A program made the translations under genes and the position numbers. The notes under the pieces are model-generated. The model was not told where the DNA came from. It searched no databases and saw only the letters and a program-made list of their open reading frames with translations. From Pseudooceanicola marinus (GTDB lineage Bacteria > Pseudomonadota > Alphaproteobacteria > Rhodobacterales > Rhodobacteraceae): a stretch of DNA of 64,000 nt. The DNA lies in NCBI RefSeq assembly GCF_020177265.1, contig NZ_JAIVMC010000003.1:372001-436000 (forward strand), given 5' to 3'. Below are positions 51,787 through 60,464 of the stretch, in pieces. Numbering within the stretch: the stretch's first letter is position 1; each line of letters starts with the position of its first letter.

Positions 51787-51841
51787 ATCCGGCAGCTGAA
51801 AATACTCCCGCCGGAGGCTCGGGGCGCCCGCAGGGCGTCCC
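51787..51841 (-). repeat. Recurrent intergenic hairpin/GGGAGTATTTT module, copy 4
   Basis: Minus strand: GGACGCCC-TGC-GGGCGCCC hairpin (51822-51841), CCGAGCCTCCGGCGGGAGTA and TTTTCAGCTGCCGGATGAA. It lies between the pyrC stop and the pyrE start in the direction of transcription, so here it could act as an intercistronic terminator or attenuator. Confidence 0.7.
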
Positions 51842-51857
51842 GAACGGGGCGCGCCGG

Positions 51858-52910
51858 TCAGTCGGCGCTGACCGCGCTGACGTGCCAGGCGGGGGTGAAG
51901 CCGGGATCGAAGACGGTCACCGGGCCCCCGGCCTGGGTCTCGATCTTGGCGGGATAGTCGATGGGCGAACGCTCCAGCGTCAGGGTGCCGGGGTTCGGCG
52001 CCAGGCGATAGAAGGCGGGACCGTTGAGGGAGCTGAACCCCTCCAGCTTGTCCAGCGCGCCTTCCTCCTCGAAGACATGGGCCAGGATCGCCATTGTGTT
52101 GGTGGCGGTGAAACAGCCCGCGCAGCCGCAGCCGCATTCCTTGGCCGGGTCCACGTGCGGCGCACTGTCGGTGCCCAGGAAGAAGCGCGGATCACCGGAG
52201 GTCGCAGCCTTGCGCAGGGCCTGCTGATGGGTGGCGCGTTTGGCCACGGGCAGACAGTAGTAATGCGGCTTGATGCCGCCCACCAGGATGTGGTTGCGGT
52301 TGATCACCAGGTGGTGCGTGGTGATCGTGGCGCCCAGGCCGGCATTGGCCGAACGCACGTAGTCGGCGGCGTCGGAGGTGGTGATATGTTCCATCACCAC
52401 GCGCAGTTCCGGGATTTCGCGGCGCAGCGGATCCAGCACGGTGTCGATGAAGACGGCCTCGCGGTCGAAGATGTCGACCTCCGGGTTGGTCACCTCGCCG
52501 TGGGTGCAGAGCGGCAGGCCGATCTCGGCCATACGTTCCAGCACCGGCACCACCTTGCGGAAATCGGTCACGCCGGAGGCGGAGTTGGTGGTGGCGCCCG
52601 CGGGGTAAAGCTTCACTGCCTTCACCAGGCCCGAGGCAGCGGCGGCGGCCACGTCTTCGGGGTCGGTGTCCTCGGTCAGGTACAGCGTCATCAGCGGCTC
52701 GAAGGACATGCCTTCGGGCAGGGCGGCCAGGATGCGGTCGCGATAGGCGCCCGCCTGGGCGCCGGTGACCACGGGGGGCACCAGGTTCGGCATGATGATG
52801 GCGCGGGCGAAATGGCGCGCGGTTTCAGGCAGGACGGCCCGAAGCATCTCGCCGTCGCGCAGATGCAGGTGCCAGTCGTCGGGGCGGCGGATCGTGAGGC
52901 TCTGGGTCAT
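51858..52910 (-). CDS. pyrC: Dihydroorotase
   Basis: 350 residues, the E. coli PyrC-type length. Third step of pyrimidine synthesis. Zinc ligands are in [13 protein letters not shown] (His-x-His); [13 protein letters not shown] contains the carboxylated-lysine region preceded by [19 protein letters not shown] and VVMEHITT carry further His; [10 protein letters not shown] is the catalytic Asp region. Transcribed with pyrE, 101 bp downstream, separated by the module above. Confidence 0.95.
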   Translation of the reverse strand: MTQSLTIRRPDDWHLHLRDGEMLRAVLPETARHFARAIIMPNLVPPVVTGAQAGAYRDRILAALPEGMSFEPLMTLYLTEDTDPEDVAAAAASGLVKAVKLYPAGATTNSASGVTDFRKVVPVLERMAEIGLPLCTHGEVTNPEVDIFDREAVFIDTVLDPLRREIPELRVVMEHITTSDAADYVRSANAGLGATITTHHLVINRNHILVGGIKPHYYCLPVAKRATHQQALRKAATSGDPRFFLGTDSAPHVDPAKECGCGCAGCFTATNTMAILAHVFEEEGALDKLEGFSSLNGPAFYRLAPNPGTLTLERSPIDYPAKIETQAGGPVTVFDPGFTPAWHVSAVSAD

Positions 52911-52949
52911 GCCCGCGCTTTACGACATGCGCGCCGCGCGCGCCAGATA

Positions 52950-53924
52950 TTAGTCGTCGGTGATCCGCGCGGCCTCTTCCATCTCTCCGGCGACGCCGGG
53001 CAGACGCCGCAGCCGGCGGCGGAAGCGCGGCAGGTTCATCCGCCGGGTCACGTTCTGGCACAGCGCCTGGATCAGCGGCTCGCGTTCGTCGACCTCCAGC
53101 TGGGACAGGAGGTTGCGCAGGTAGGGCGGATAGCGCCGGCGGCGGCGATAGAGCGTGGCGAAGCTGTGCCGGTCCAGCCGGTCGGTGCCCACGAGGCGCA
53201 GCAGCGTGTGCAGCATCCCCATGCGCAGCAGTGCCCCCTGCAGGGCCCCGCCCATGTGGCGCAGCCGAAGCAGGGTGACATTGGGCCGGGCGAAAAGGGC
53301 GGCATGCATCGCGTCCAGCCGGTCCATCGGATCGTAGAGGACGAAGGCCTTTCCGGCGGCATCCAGCATGTCGGGGGCGTAGCCATAGCGCGAGGTGAAA
53401 TCGAGGCGGCGCATCTCGCGGAACCGCTCGTCCCATTCCGTCATCGCCGGGTCCAGCGTCGCCTGGGGCTGCACCGCCAGAACATGGGCGCCCGGAGCGG
53501 CGACCGAGAAGGCACAGGCGGCATAGGCGCAGGGCCCCGCGCCGTAGAAGATCACCTGCTCGAACTCCTCGAAGAAGCCCCGGTCGACCAGGTCGTCGAA
53601 ATAGGCATAGACCGCCTCGTCACGGAACCAGGTGTCGCCGTCGGACGCCAGGCACAGGTGCGACCAGCCCGCCTCGCGCACCAGGCGCCATCCCAGCGGT
53701 TGCGCTTCCTCGGTCAGGCCCTGGATGCCCGCCTGGGTCTCGAAGGTGACCAGCAGGGTCGGTCCGGCAGAGATGAAGGCCGCGAAATGCCGCTTGCCCA
53801 GCTCGCGGAACCCGCCGCGCGAACTGGCGATGCCGGCCAGCCGGTTCAGCCAGTCGGACTTGCCCAGCCCCTGCAGGGAGGCCGGCAGTTCTTCGGGCGT
53901 CTTGGCGGTGCTTCTGGCGGACAT
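52950..53924 (-). CDS. Uncharacterised protein, alpha/beta-hydrolase-like elbow
   Basis: 324 residues. A strand-turn-helix reading VIFYGAGPCAYAACAFSVAA resembles a nucleophile elbow region but has Pro-Cys and not Ser at the centre. The C-terminal part is Arg-rich (TLYRRRRRYPPYLRN, RMNLPRFRRRLRRLPG). Homologues in Rhodobacterales are often annotated phosphoadenosine phosphosulfate reductase (from memory), but I see no PP-motif or active-site Cys of that enzyme. The start at 53924 has an AGAGG site upstream. It lies between pyrC and the glycosyltransferase cluster, transcribed with them. Confidence 0.6.
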   Translation of the reverse strand: MSARSTAKTPEELPASLQGLGKSDWLNRLAGIASSRGGFRELGKRHFAAFISAGPTLLVTFETQAGIQGLTEEAQPLGWRLVREAGWSHLCLASDGDTWFRDEAVYAYFDDLVDRGFFEEFEQVIFYGAGPCAYAACAFSVAAPGAHVLAVQPQATLDPAMTEWDERFREMRRLDFTSRYGYAPDMLDAAGKAFVLYDPMDRLDAMHAALFARPNVTLLRLRHMGGALQGALLRMGMLHTLLRLVGTDRLDRHSFATLYRRRRRYPPYLRNLLSQLEVDEREPLIQALCQNVTRRMNLPRFRRRLRRLPGVAGEMEEAARITDD

Positions 53925-54035
53925 GGAACCTCTGTGACAGGGGGCGGCCTGTGCCGCTGGATGGCTTTCCACTCTAGCCGGGGATTTGGGCGAAATTGAG
54001 ATATTTCGGGCCGTAGGGGAAGGGCCTTCGCGGGG

Positions 54036-55124
54036 TCAGGCGTCGCCCCGCCGGTCCGGCGCCGTTCCGGTCGCCTGCGGGTCGCCCTGTCGGCGCGCCT
54101 CGTTGGCGAAGCGGGCGAGATACCGCGCCGCTGGTAGGGGCAGGGGCCGGGTCGGCGGCGTCAGCAGCAGCCGCCCCATGAGGGCGCGGAAGGGCTCATC
54201 CAGCATCAGCTGCTTCAGCCGGCCATGGCGCCAGGCGACGGCGGCGGCGTGCAACTCGGCCAGGCGCGCGTCCTGCATCAGCCGCGCGCGCTCGGCCTCC
54301 ATCGCCGGGGCGAGGCGCAGGATGGTCCGGTCCTCGTCGCTGGCAAAGTTGCGTTCGACCCAATAGTCGAGATCGAGCATGTGATCGGCATGGACGGCGC
54401 GACCCCGGTCGGCCTTCAGCACATAGCTTTCCATCGCGCCCAGGGCATAGTGGTTCAGCTGGGCCAGCCCGTAGTTCGGCCGCCCGAAGGTCGAAAAGAT
54501 CCGCTCTGTGCGGAATTTCTCCGGCAGCGCCCGCCCGTGGCTGTCGTACCAGTGCGCCTCGTTCAGCCGGTCCTTCACCGGGGATCGGGGTCGGTGCACG
54601 CCGACCTTCCGGTAGGTGCCGTCGTTGCGATAGAGCGTCTTGAACATCGACGCCCGCCAGGGCCAGTGCAGCACCTCGGGCGCGGCGCGCAGGAAGGTCT
54701 GGGTGACCGGCCGATCCTCATAGTGTACCACGCCGCCATTGCCGAAAAGGCGCCAGGTCAGGGTGATCGCCGTGGCCTCCGGCAGGGCCGCCAGCAGGGC
54801 GGGCAGGGTGCCGTCGCCTGCGTGAATGTTGACGAACTCGTCGATGTCGAAGGGCAGGATCCAGTCGGCGTCGCGCACGATCTGCAGCTTTTCGCACTGC
54901 TTCAGCGCCGTGAACTGGATGCCGCGCGCGTCATAGGGGCCGTCGTTGCGGATATGGGTCAGCTCGCCGCGCTCCGCCAGCCGGTCCAGCATCGCATCGG
55001 TGCCGTCCTGGCAGTCGTTCGAGAAGACCAGGAAATCGGTGAACCCCACGGCGCGGTGATGGGCCAGCCATTCCAGCAGGAAGGCCGCCTCGTTGCGGAC
55101 GCAGAGGATGGCGAGGAAGCGCAT
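54036..55124 (-). CDS. Glycosyltransferase family 2-like protein (DIDEF type)
   Basis: 362 residues. Begins FLAILCVRNEAAFLLEWLAH, with VRNEA and then FTDFLVFSNDCQDGTDAML, followed by the acidic motif PFDIDEFVNI (residues 91-100). ITLTWRLFGNGGV and GLAQLNHYALGAMESYVLKA are shared with the paralogue at 55152. No signal peptide. The gene follows the fusion gene by 27 bp in the same operon. The sugar specificity is unknown; a sulfated surface glycan would fit the neighbours. Confidence 0.85.
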   Translation of the reverse strand: MRFLAILCVRNEAAFLLEWLAHHRAVGFTDFLVFSNDCQDGTDAMLDRLAERGELTHIRNDGPYDARGIQFTALKQCEKLQIVRDADWILPFDIDEFVNIHAGDGTLPALLAALPEATAITLTWRLFGNGGVVHYEDRPVTQTFLRAAPEVLHWPWRASMFKTLYRNDGTYRKVGVHRPRSPVKDRLNEAHWYDSHGRALPEKFRTERIFSTFGRPNYGLAQLNHYALGAMESYVLKADRGRAVHADHMLDLDYWVERNFASDEDRTILRLAPAMEAERARLMQDARLAELHAAAVAWRHGRLKQLMLDEPFRALMGRLLLTPPTRPLPLPAARYLARFANEARRQGDPQATGTAPDRRGDA

Positions 55125-55151
55125 CAGCGGCCCATCCCGGGCAGGCGGGGA

Positions 55152-57524
55152 TCAGCTTTCCACATCGAGGGCCAGCGCGTAGGCCACGCGCTCCGTTTCC
55201 GTCAGTTTCAACTGCAGCGCCTGGGTATAGAGCTCTTCGAATTCGGGCATCCCGTGCAGTTCGGCGGCCTTGGCGCGGTGCCAGGAGAAACCTGCGCCGT
55301 GCAGGGCGCGCAGCCGGTCGTCATCCATGAGGCGCGCCAGTTCCTCGCGCACGCGGGGGATGTTGCGCTGGATCGTCACGTCGCGGTTGTCGGACCAATC
55401 CATGCGCACCCAGTAGTTCAGCCCGATGGAGCGGTCGACGTGCAGGGCGCGTCCTCGCTGCCGCTTCACCAGGTAACTTTCGGCCGAGCGCAGCGCGTAG
55501 TGGTTCAGTTGCAGCAGGTCATAGCCCACGGTCTTCTTCGACGAGCGCCAACCGTTCTTCAGCACGTCCCTGGTCATCGGTTGGCCCGAGCCATTGACCC
55601 AATGCACCTGCCCCTCGGCCCCCTCGGACAGCTTGTTGGGGCGGTGGCAGGAGATTTTCTGATAGGCGCCCATGTTGCGGAACATGGTTTTGAAGCCCCA
55701 GACCGTATGAGGTTTCGGGCAGAACTTCGGCGCCGCATGGTCGAACTGGGCGATCACCAGATCGTCTTTCAGGGTGGTCACCCCGTTGTGGCCGAACAGG
55801 CGCCAGGTCATGGCAATGTTGGTGGCATCCGGCACGCGGGCGAAGAAATCATCCAGCGTGCCATTGCCGCAGCGGATGTTGACGAATTCGTCCACGTCGA
55901 AATGGGCGATCCATTCGGAGTTCTGGATCACCGGCTCTTCCAACGCGCTGTCCAGCGCCCATTGCTGGGGCGAGTTGCCCTTCCAGTTGTCGTTGTTGCG
56001 GTGCTGGACGACGCCCAATTCCTGCAAGCGATTCAGGATCTCGGAGGTGCCGTCGGAACAGTCGTTGGTGTAGATCAGGAAATTGTCGAACCCCACGGCG
56101 CGGTGATAGGCGACCCATTCCAGGATATAGGGCGCCTCGTTCTTCATGCAGCCCAGCACCACGCGGCCCGAGTTGCCTGCGGGCAGGTCGCGGGGGGCGA
56201 TGGGATCATAGGGCGGCAGCTCTGCCTCTTCATCCACCTGGCCCAGTCGGTTGTGCGGCGCAAAGGCCCCGCCTTTCAGCGCATCGAAACGGGCCACGGC
56301 CTCGGGCGGCAGGATGGCGCGGGCCTCGGGCGACAAGCTTGTGCCTGCGGACGCGGTGTCCGTCTTGGGCGCGGGGGCCTCGCCGGTCATCGCCTTGGCC
56401 TCGGCGATCTTGCCGTCGCGTTCCTCTTTCGTGGCTTTGGCGATCCGCCAACGGAAGGAGAGCAGGTATTGCGAGGCGCGATAGCCGAACAGGGGATCGG
56501 CCTCCACCCAGTCGCCTGCGGGGGTAGGCAGGGCCAGATGGTCTGCCTCCAGCGCCGGGTGGTCCGCGACCAGCGCGGTATTGCCCGCCGCGAAGCGGGC
56601 GCAGAGGCCGGACAGCGTGGCGGGGTCGGTGACCGGGCCGTCCACCGCGATCTCGCGCAGGAACCGCATCCACAGCTGCCGGGGCAGGATGGCATCATGT
56701 TTGCCCAGGTAGGCCAGCAGCAGGTCGTTCATCTGCCGTGCCCGGGTCAGGGTCGCGGCGGGCTCTTGCCCCGGCGCCGGGGTCACAGGGCCGCGCCCGA
56801 TCTGTTCTTCGATGCCGAAGGCCGCACGGATCTCTTCCGTGATTGCTTCGGAATGGAAAACCTCCGGCACGTAAGGCCGCAGGGTCAGGGCGCCTGCGCC
56901 AAAGACGCTCTCCCAATGGGTCTGAAGGGCGGCATAGTCGAGCCAGAAGAGCGGGCGCTGGATGGCGGGGAAAGAGCCGCGCAGCGGGTCGGCCTCGGGT
57001 GTCTGATCCAGGCAGGCCTGCCACCAGTTCGCCTCGGCGCTGATGCCCTGTTCCACGGCCAGCGAGGTGGCCCGCCCCTCCATCACCTGTGCCGCATAGG
57101 CCCGCGCCATGGTCGAGGCCTGATCGCCCACATGCATCAGCAGCGAGATGTCATCCGAGATCGGGCGCAGCAGGTCGCGCAGGGTTTCCAGCTCTGACAC
57201 CCGGGTCAGGGCGCTGGCGGCCTGGGTCATCGACAGGATCAGCGTCTGGGCCCCCGCCGCCTGAGCCTCGCGTGCCAGATCGCTGGCCACTTCCTCGCGC
57301 AGGGCGCGCTGTTTCTCTTCCAGGATGAAGCCGCGGTTGAAGCGCAGAGGGTCCACCTGATCGGGGTCGGTGACGGCCATGAACAGCCGCGCATGGTTCT
57401 TTTTGCCGACCGAGCGGGCATAAAGAACGCCCTTGGCCGCCAGCTGCTCGCGCTTGTCGTGCAGCGCGGTTTGCAGAGCCAGGGCGCCAGTGCCCTCGGT
57501 GCCGATATGCAGGATGATCTTCAT
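55152..57524 (-). CDS. Fusion of sulfotransferase-like and glycosyltransferase domains
   Basis: 790 residues. The first 380 begin MKIILHIGTEGTGALALQTA, the position and shape of the P-loop-like HIG..KTGT element of sulfotransferase-related domains, but with GTEGTG and not the usual K-S-G-T. Whether it binds PAPS is doubtful. An Ala/Lys/Glu-rich linker follows. From about residue 450, GRVVLGCMKNEAPYILEWVA and then FLIYTNDCSDGTSEIL open a GT2-like domain with HFDVDEFVNIRCG at about 541-553 and MTWRLFGHNGV. The start at 57524 overlaps the stop of the sulfotransferase gene (ATGA). Coupled expression and the order suggest stepwise building and sulfation of a glycan. Confidence 0.75.
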   Translation of the reverse strand: MKIILHIGTEGTGALALQTALHDKREQLAAKGVLYARSVGKKNHARLFMAVTDPDQVDPLRFNRGFILEEKQRALREEVASDLAREAQAAGAQTLILSMTQAASALTRVSELETLRDLLRPISDDISLLMHVGDQASTMARAYAAQVMEGRATSLAVEQGISAEANWWQACLDQTPEADPLRGSFPAIQRPLFWLDYAALQTHWESVFGAGALTLRPYVPEVFHSEAITEEIRAAFGIEEQIGRGPVTPAPGQEPAATLTRARQMNDLLLAYLGKHDAILPRQLWMRFLREIAVDGPVTDPATLSGLCARFAAGNTALVADHPALEADHLALPTPAGDWVEADPLFGYRASQYLLSFRWRIAKATKEERDGKIAEAKAMTGEAPAPKTDTASAGTSLSPEARAILPPEAVARFDALKGGAFAPHNRLGQVDEEAELPPYDPIAPRDLPAGNSGRVVLGCMKNEAPYILEWVAYHRAVGFDNFLIYTNDCSDGTSEILNRLQELGVVQHRNNDNWKGNSPQQWALDSALEEPVIQNSEWIAHFDVDEFVNIRCGNGTLDDFFARVPDATNIAMTWRLFGHNGVTTLKDDLVIAQFDHAAPKFCPKPHTVWGFKTMFRNMGAYQKISCHRPNKLSEGAEGQVHWVNGSGQPMTRDVLKNGWRSSKKTVGYDLLQLNHYALRSAESYLVKRQRGRALHVDRSIGLNYWVRMDWSDNRDVTIQRNIPRVREELARLMDDDRLRALHGAGFSWHRAKAAELHGMPEFEELYTQALQLKLTETERVAYALALDVES

Positions 57525-58165
57525 TCCGCGTGGTCCTCGGCTGGACGGTCGGTGTTCGCGTTTGCGCGCCCCCACCAAGGCAGGTCGAAGCCCAGGAATT
57601 CCTGCAACCTGGCTTGTGCCTCCGGCTCGGCCACGTCGAATTGCAGGAACCCTGGGTCGCCGGCAAAGATCGCCTCAAGATGCGCATAATGCCCGTCGAT
57701 CCAGCGCGCCAGCTGGGCCTCATCCCCGCCGAAGCCCACGGGCAGGCCGGGCAGGGCGTTGCCTTCCAGCCGGGCGGCCATGTTGGTCCAGCGCATCATC
57801 GAATTGGCCAGCTTGGCGGCATCGCGACGGGTGGCGGTGAATTTCACCTGGGGGTGCCGCTCGCGGATCGCCATCAGCAGGGCATGGTCCATCTGCGGCC
57901 AAGCCTGCCGCCCGCCATGCAGGAAGGACGCCTCGGCCACCGCGTCGAACTCGCCCAGCTCCGCCAGCGGGTCGCCCGCGCCATAAAAGCCGCGATAAAG
58001 CACCTGACCGACGAAGTTGCGCGTCAGCCCCGGGTCGCGGGCCTGGCCGCGCCGGATGCGGTGATCGGCGACGTTCAGCCCGGCGGCGGTCATCGCCTCG
58101 GCAAAGCTGGTGGTGCCCGATTTCGGCAGGCCCAGGTTGATGACACGCATGCGGTGTTGGGCCAT
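57521..58165 (-). CDS. Sulfotransferase family protein
   Basis: 214 residues. The 5'-PSB loop for PAPS is MRVINLGLPKSGTTSFAEAM (residues 6-25; PKSGTTS at 14-20). Later TATRRDAAKLANSMMRW fits the 3'-PB region with the conserved Arg/Ser. Transfers sulfate from PAPS to a sugar or other hydroxyl; the substrate is unknown. The start ATG at 58165 overlaps the stop of the gene before (TGATG) and a GTG three bases upstream is an alternative. Coupled to the fusion gene after it. Confidence 0.85.
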   Translation of the reverse strand: MAQHRMRVINLGLPKSGTTSFAEAMTAAGLNVADHRIRRGQARDPGLTRNFVGQVLYRGFYGAGDPLAELGEFDAVAEASFLHGGRQAWPQMDHALLMAIRERHPQVKFTATRRDAAKLANSMMRWTNMAARLEGNALPGLPVGFGGDEAQLARWIDGHYAHLEAIFAGDPGFLQFDVAEPEAQARLQEFLGFDLPWWGRANANTDRPAEDHAE

Positions 58166-59193
58166 CACAGCCTCCCCAGATCGGCCAGCAGGGCCTCTTC
58201 CATCGGCGGCAGGGTCGGCGTGGCCCGCAGTTGGTCACGCATGGCGCGATAGGCGGGCTGGGCCAGCAGGTCGTCGCGGCGGGCGCGGTGCAGGGCGCAG
58301 GCCTCTTCGTGCAGATCGGCGACGCCGGGCAGGGCCTTCAGCCGCTCGATCTCGGCGTTGAGGGCGGGCAGGTAGCGGGCGATGGAGAGGTCTTGCCAGG
58401 CCACATCGGCCCGCTCGCGCCAGTAGCTGTCATCAAAAGCGCGGTGCTCGCGGTTCACGTCGCCGCGGTCGTTCTTCACCAGATAGCTGTCGAGGGACCG
58501 CAGGGCGTAGTGGTTCAGCGTCGCGAAGGCGCGCGCGCCCTTGGCGGGGAACTTGCGGATGCGGCGAGGGTTGTCGGCCAGCAGGAACTTTTCCGGCACC
58601 GCGCGGCCCGCGCCATCGGTCCAGCGGGGCCGCTTGGCAGGCGCCAGCCGTTTGCCGAAGAAGGGCCGGTGCGCGCCGTAATAGCGCAGGGGAAAGTCCT
58701 GGCGCACAAGGGTTTTCACCTCGATCGCCGTTTCGCCGCACCAGATGTCGGGGTTGTGGGATCGGGTGAACTGCTCGATGACAGGGCGGTCCTCGAACCC
58801 CTCGATCCCGTCATTGCCGAAGAACTGGAAGGTCACGGAAATCGCCTGCGGGTCGCCGCAGGCCGCGATCAGCGCGGGGATCGTGTGATCGCCCACATGG
58901 ATGTTCAGGAACTCGTCCACATCGGCGATCCAGACCCAGTCGGCTCCGGTGACAAGGCTTTGCTTCGCCGCGTCCTTCAGCGCCTCCATCTGGTAGTTGC
59001 GCCCCTGGGCGGGGTTGGGCAGGTGCCACAGCAGGTCGTGCCCTTGCAGGCAGTCCAGCAGCCGGTCGGTCGCATCTGTGCAATCGTTGGAATAGAACAG
59101 GAAATCGGTCACCCCGATCACCCGGTTGAAGGCGATCCATTCCAACAGGAAGGGCCCCTCGTTCTTCACGCAGGTGACGGCGGTCACGCGCAT
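58165..59193 (-). CDS. Glycosyltransferase family 2-like protein (DVDEF type)
   Basis: 342 residues. MRVTAVTCVKNEGPFLLEWI opens the domain, with FLFYSNDCTDATDRLLD, then WVWIADVDEFLNIHVG (DVDEF at 91-95). FATLNHYALRSLDSYLVKND is shared with the other family members of the cluster. GGAGG lies 9 bp upstream of 59193. First gene of the leftward operon running through the sulfotransferase, the fusion protein, and the next glycosyltransferase. The upstream 256-bp gap to the divergent MoxR gene holds its promoter; I see no clear hexamers. Confidence 0.85.
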   Translation of the reverse strand: MRVTAVTCVKNEGPFLLEWIAFNRVIGVTDFLFYSNDCTDATDRLLDCLQGHDLLWHLPNPAQGRNYQMEALKDAAKQSLVTGADWVWIADVDEFLNIHVGDHTIPALIAACGDPQAISVTFQFFGNDGIEGFEDRPVIEQFTRSHNPDIWCGETAIEVKTLVRQDFPLRYYGAHRPFFGKRLAPAKRPRWTDGAGRAVPEKFLLADNPRRIRKFPAKGARAFATLNHYALRSLDSYLVKNDRGDVNREHRAFDDSYWRERADVAWQDLSIARYLPALNAEIERLKALPGVADLHEEACALHRARRDDLLAQPAYRAMRDQLRATPTLPPMEEALLADLGRL

Positions 59194-59449
59194 GGGCAGG
59201 CCTCCATGTTGGCCGGGCCACAAGGGCCGCAAGGCTGTCCGATCATCTGCACTCCGCCCTTCACCGCTGCTTCTGGCGCGGTCCCCGACCTGACGGCCGA
59301 ATGTGGTTCTTCTTGGGCGGAAAGATCGCAATTTCCGGCCTTTGCGTCAATCTCGCCCCGGCGCCGCAGGGGCCGGACGCGCGACGTGACGCTTGACGGC
59401 GCCTGCCGCGAATGCAGGCTGGTCGGGAGGAGAGAGGGAGGATGCCATC

Positions 59450-60391
59450 ATGGCCGAGGAGCGGATCGCGCTGCCCGCCGATATCGACGCGCTGACGGCG
59501 CTGCTGGCAGGGCAGGAGTATGTGGCGGGCCGCCCGCTGGCGACGGTGGCCTTCCTGGCTCTGCGCCTGGGCCGGCCGCTGTTCCTGGAGGGCGAGCCCG
59601 GCACCGGCAAGACCGAGATCGCCCGCGCCCTGGCTACCGGGCTGGGGCGTCGTCTGATCCGCCTGCAATGCTACGAGGGGCTGGATGCCACCCAGGCGCT
59701 CTGCGACTGGAACTTCCCGGCGCAGATGATCGCCATCCGCACGGCGGAGGCCGCGGGGGAGGCCGGCGGCGCGCTGGACCGCACTGCCCTGCAGGAGGAG
59801 CTCTTCGGCCCCGACTTCCTGATCGAGCGCCCGCTGCTTCAGGCCCTGCGTCCTGCGCCCGAGGGCCAGCCGGTGCTGCTGATCGATGAGCTGGACCGCA
59901 CCGATGCCCCCTTCGAGGCCTTCCTGCTGGAGATCCTGTCGGACTACCAGGCGACGATCCCCGAACTGGGCACCATCCGCGCCCCCGAACCGCCCATCGT
60001 CATCCTGACCTCCAATCGCACGCGAGAGGTGCATGACGCGCTGAAGCGGCGCTGCCTCTATCACTGGGTCGACTATCCGGCGCTGGACCGCGAACTGGCG
60101 ATCCTTGCGGCCCGCGTGCCCGAGGCCTCGGCGCAGCTGTCACGCGAGATCGTGGGCTTCGTCCAGCGCCTGCGCACCGAGGACCTGTTCAAGAAACCGG
60201 GCGTTGCCGAAACCATCGACTGGGCGAAATGCCTGCTGGCGCTGGACGTCATCAGCCTCTCTCCGGAGGTGATCGCGGATACCATCGGCGCGATCCTGAA
60301 ATACCAGGACGACATCGCCCGGCTGGAAGGTTCGGAGGCGAAACGCCTGCTGGACGAGGTGCGCGCCGCCCTGCCGATGGAAGGCCCCTGA
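59450..60391 (+). CDS. MoxR-family AAA+ ATPase
   Basis: 313 residues. Walker A LFLEGEPGTGKTEIARALAT (about residues 44-63), Walker B VLLIDELDRTDAPFEAFLLE and VILTSNRTREVHDALKRRCL as sensor and arginine-finger region mark a MoxR ATPase. MoxR proteins act with a VWA partner as chaperones that insert metal or assemble an enzyme; the partner here is the VWA gene at 62286. The start at 59450 has GGGAGG 8 bp upstream. CoxD-type MoxRs belong to carbon monoxide dehydrogenase maturation, but no cox structural genes are in the window. Confidence 0.9.
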   Translation: MAEERIALPADIDALTALLAGQEYVAGRPLATVAFLALRLGRPLFLEGEPGTGKTEIARALATGLGRRLIRLQCYEGLDATQALCDWNFPAQMIAIRTAEAAGEAGGALDRTALQEELFGPDFLIERPLLQALRPAPEGQPVLLIDELDRTDAPFEAFLLEILSDYQATIPELGTIRAPEPPIVILTSNRTREVHDALKRRCLYHWVDYPALDRELAILAARVPEASAQLSREIVGFVQRLRTEDLFKKPGVAETIDWAKCLLALDVISLSPEVIADTIGAILKYQDDIARLEGSEAKRLLDEVRAALPMEGP

Positions 60392-60400
60392 TCCATACGA

Positions 60401-60446
60401 TGGCTGAAAATACTCTGCAGGGGGTGCGGGGGATGCAAAATCCCCC
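60401..60446 (-). repeat. Recurrent intergenic hairpin/GAGTATTTT module, copy 5
   Basis: Minus strand: GGGGGAT/ATCCCCC hairpin with a 5-nt loop (60428-60446), then CCCCCTGCAGAGTATTTTCA and GCCA. It lies 18 bp beyond the beta-barrel stop and just after the MoxR stop on the other strand. Confidence 0.7.
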
Positions 60447-60464
60447 GTGACGCAGCGCGCGCCC

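Noticed and set aside
51079-52137. Apparent N-terminal extension of PyrE by 127 residues
   Set aside because: The extension is an off-frame reading of pyrC and the intergenic module; PyrE normally begins close to 51756.
54225-57197. A plus-strand open frame of 990 codons opposite the glycosyltransferase cluster
   Set aside because: Antisense shadow; the minus strand carries conserved DVDEF and P-loop motifs.
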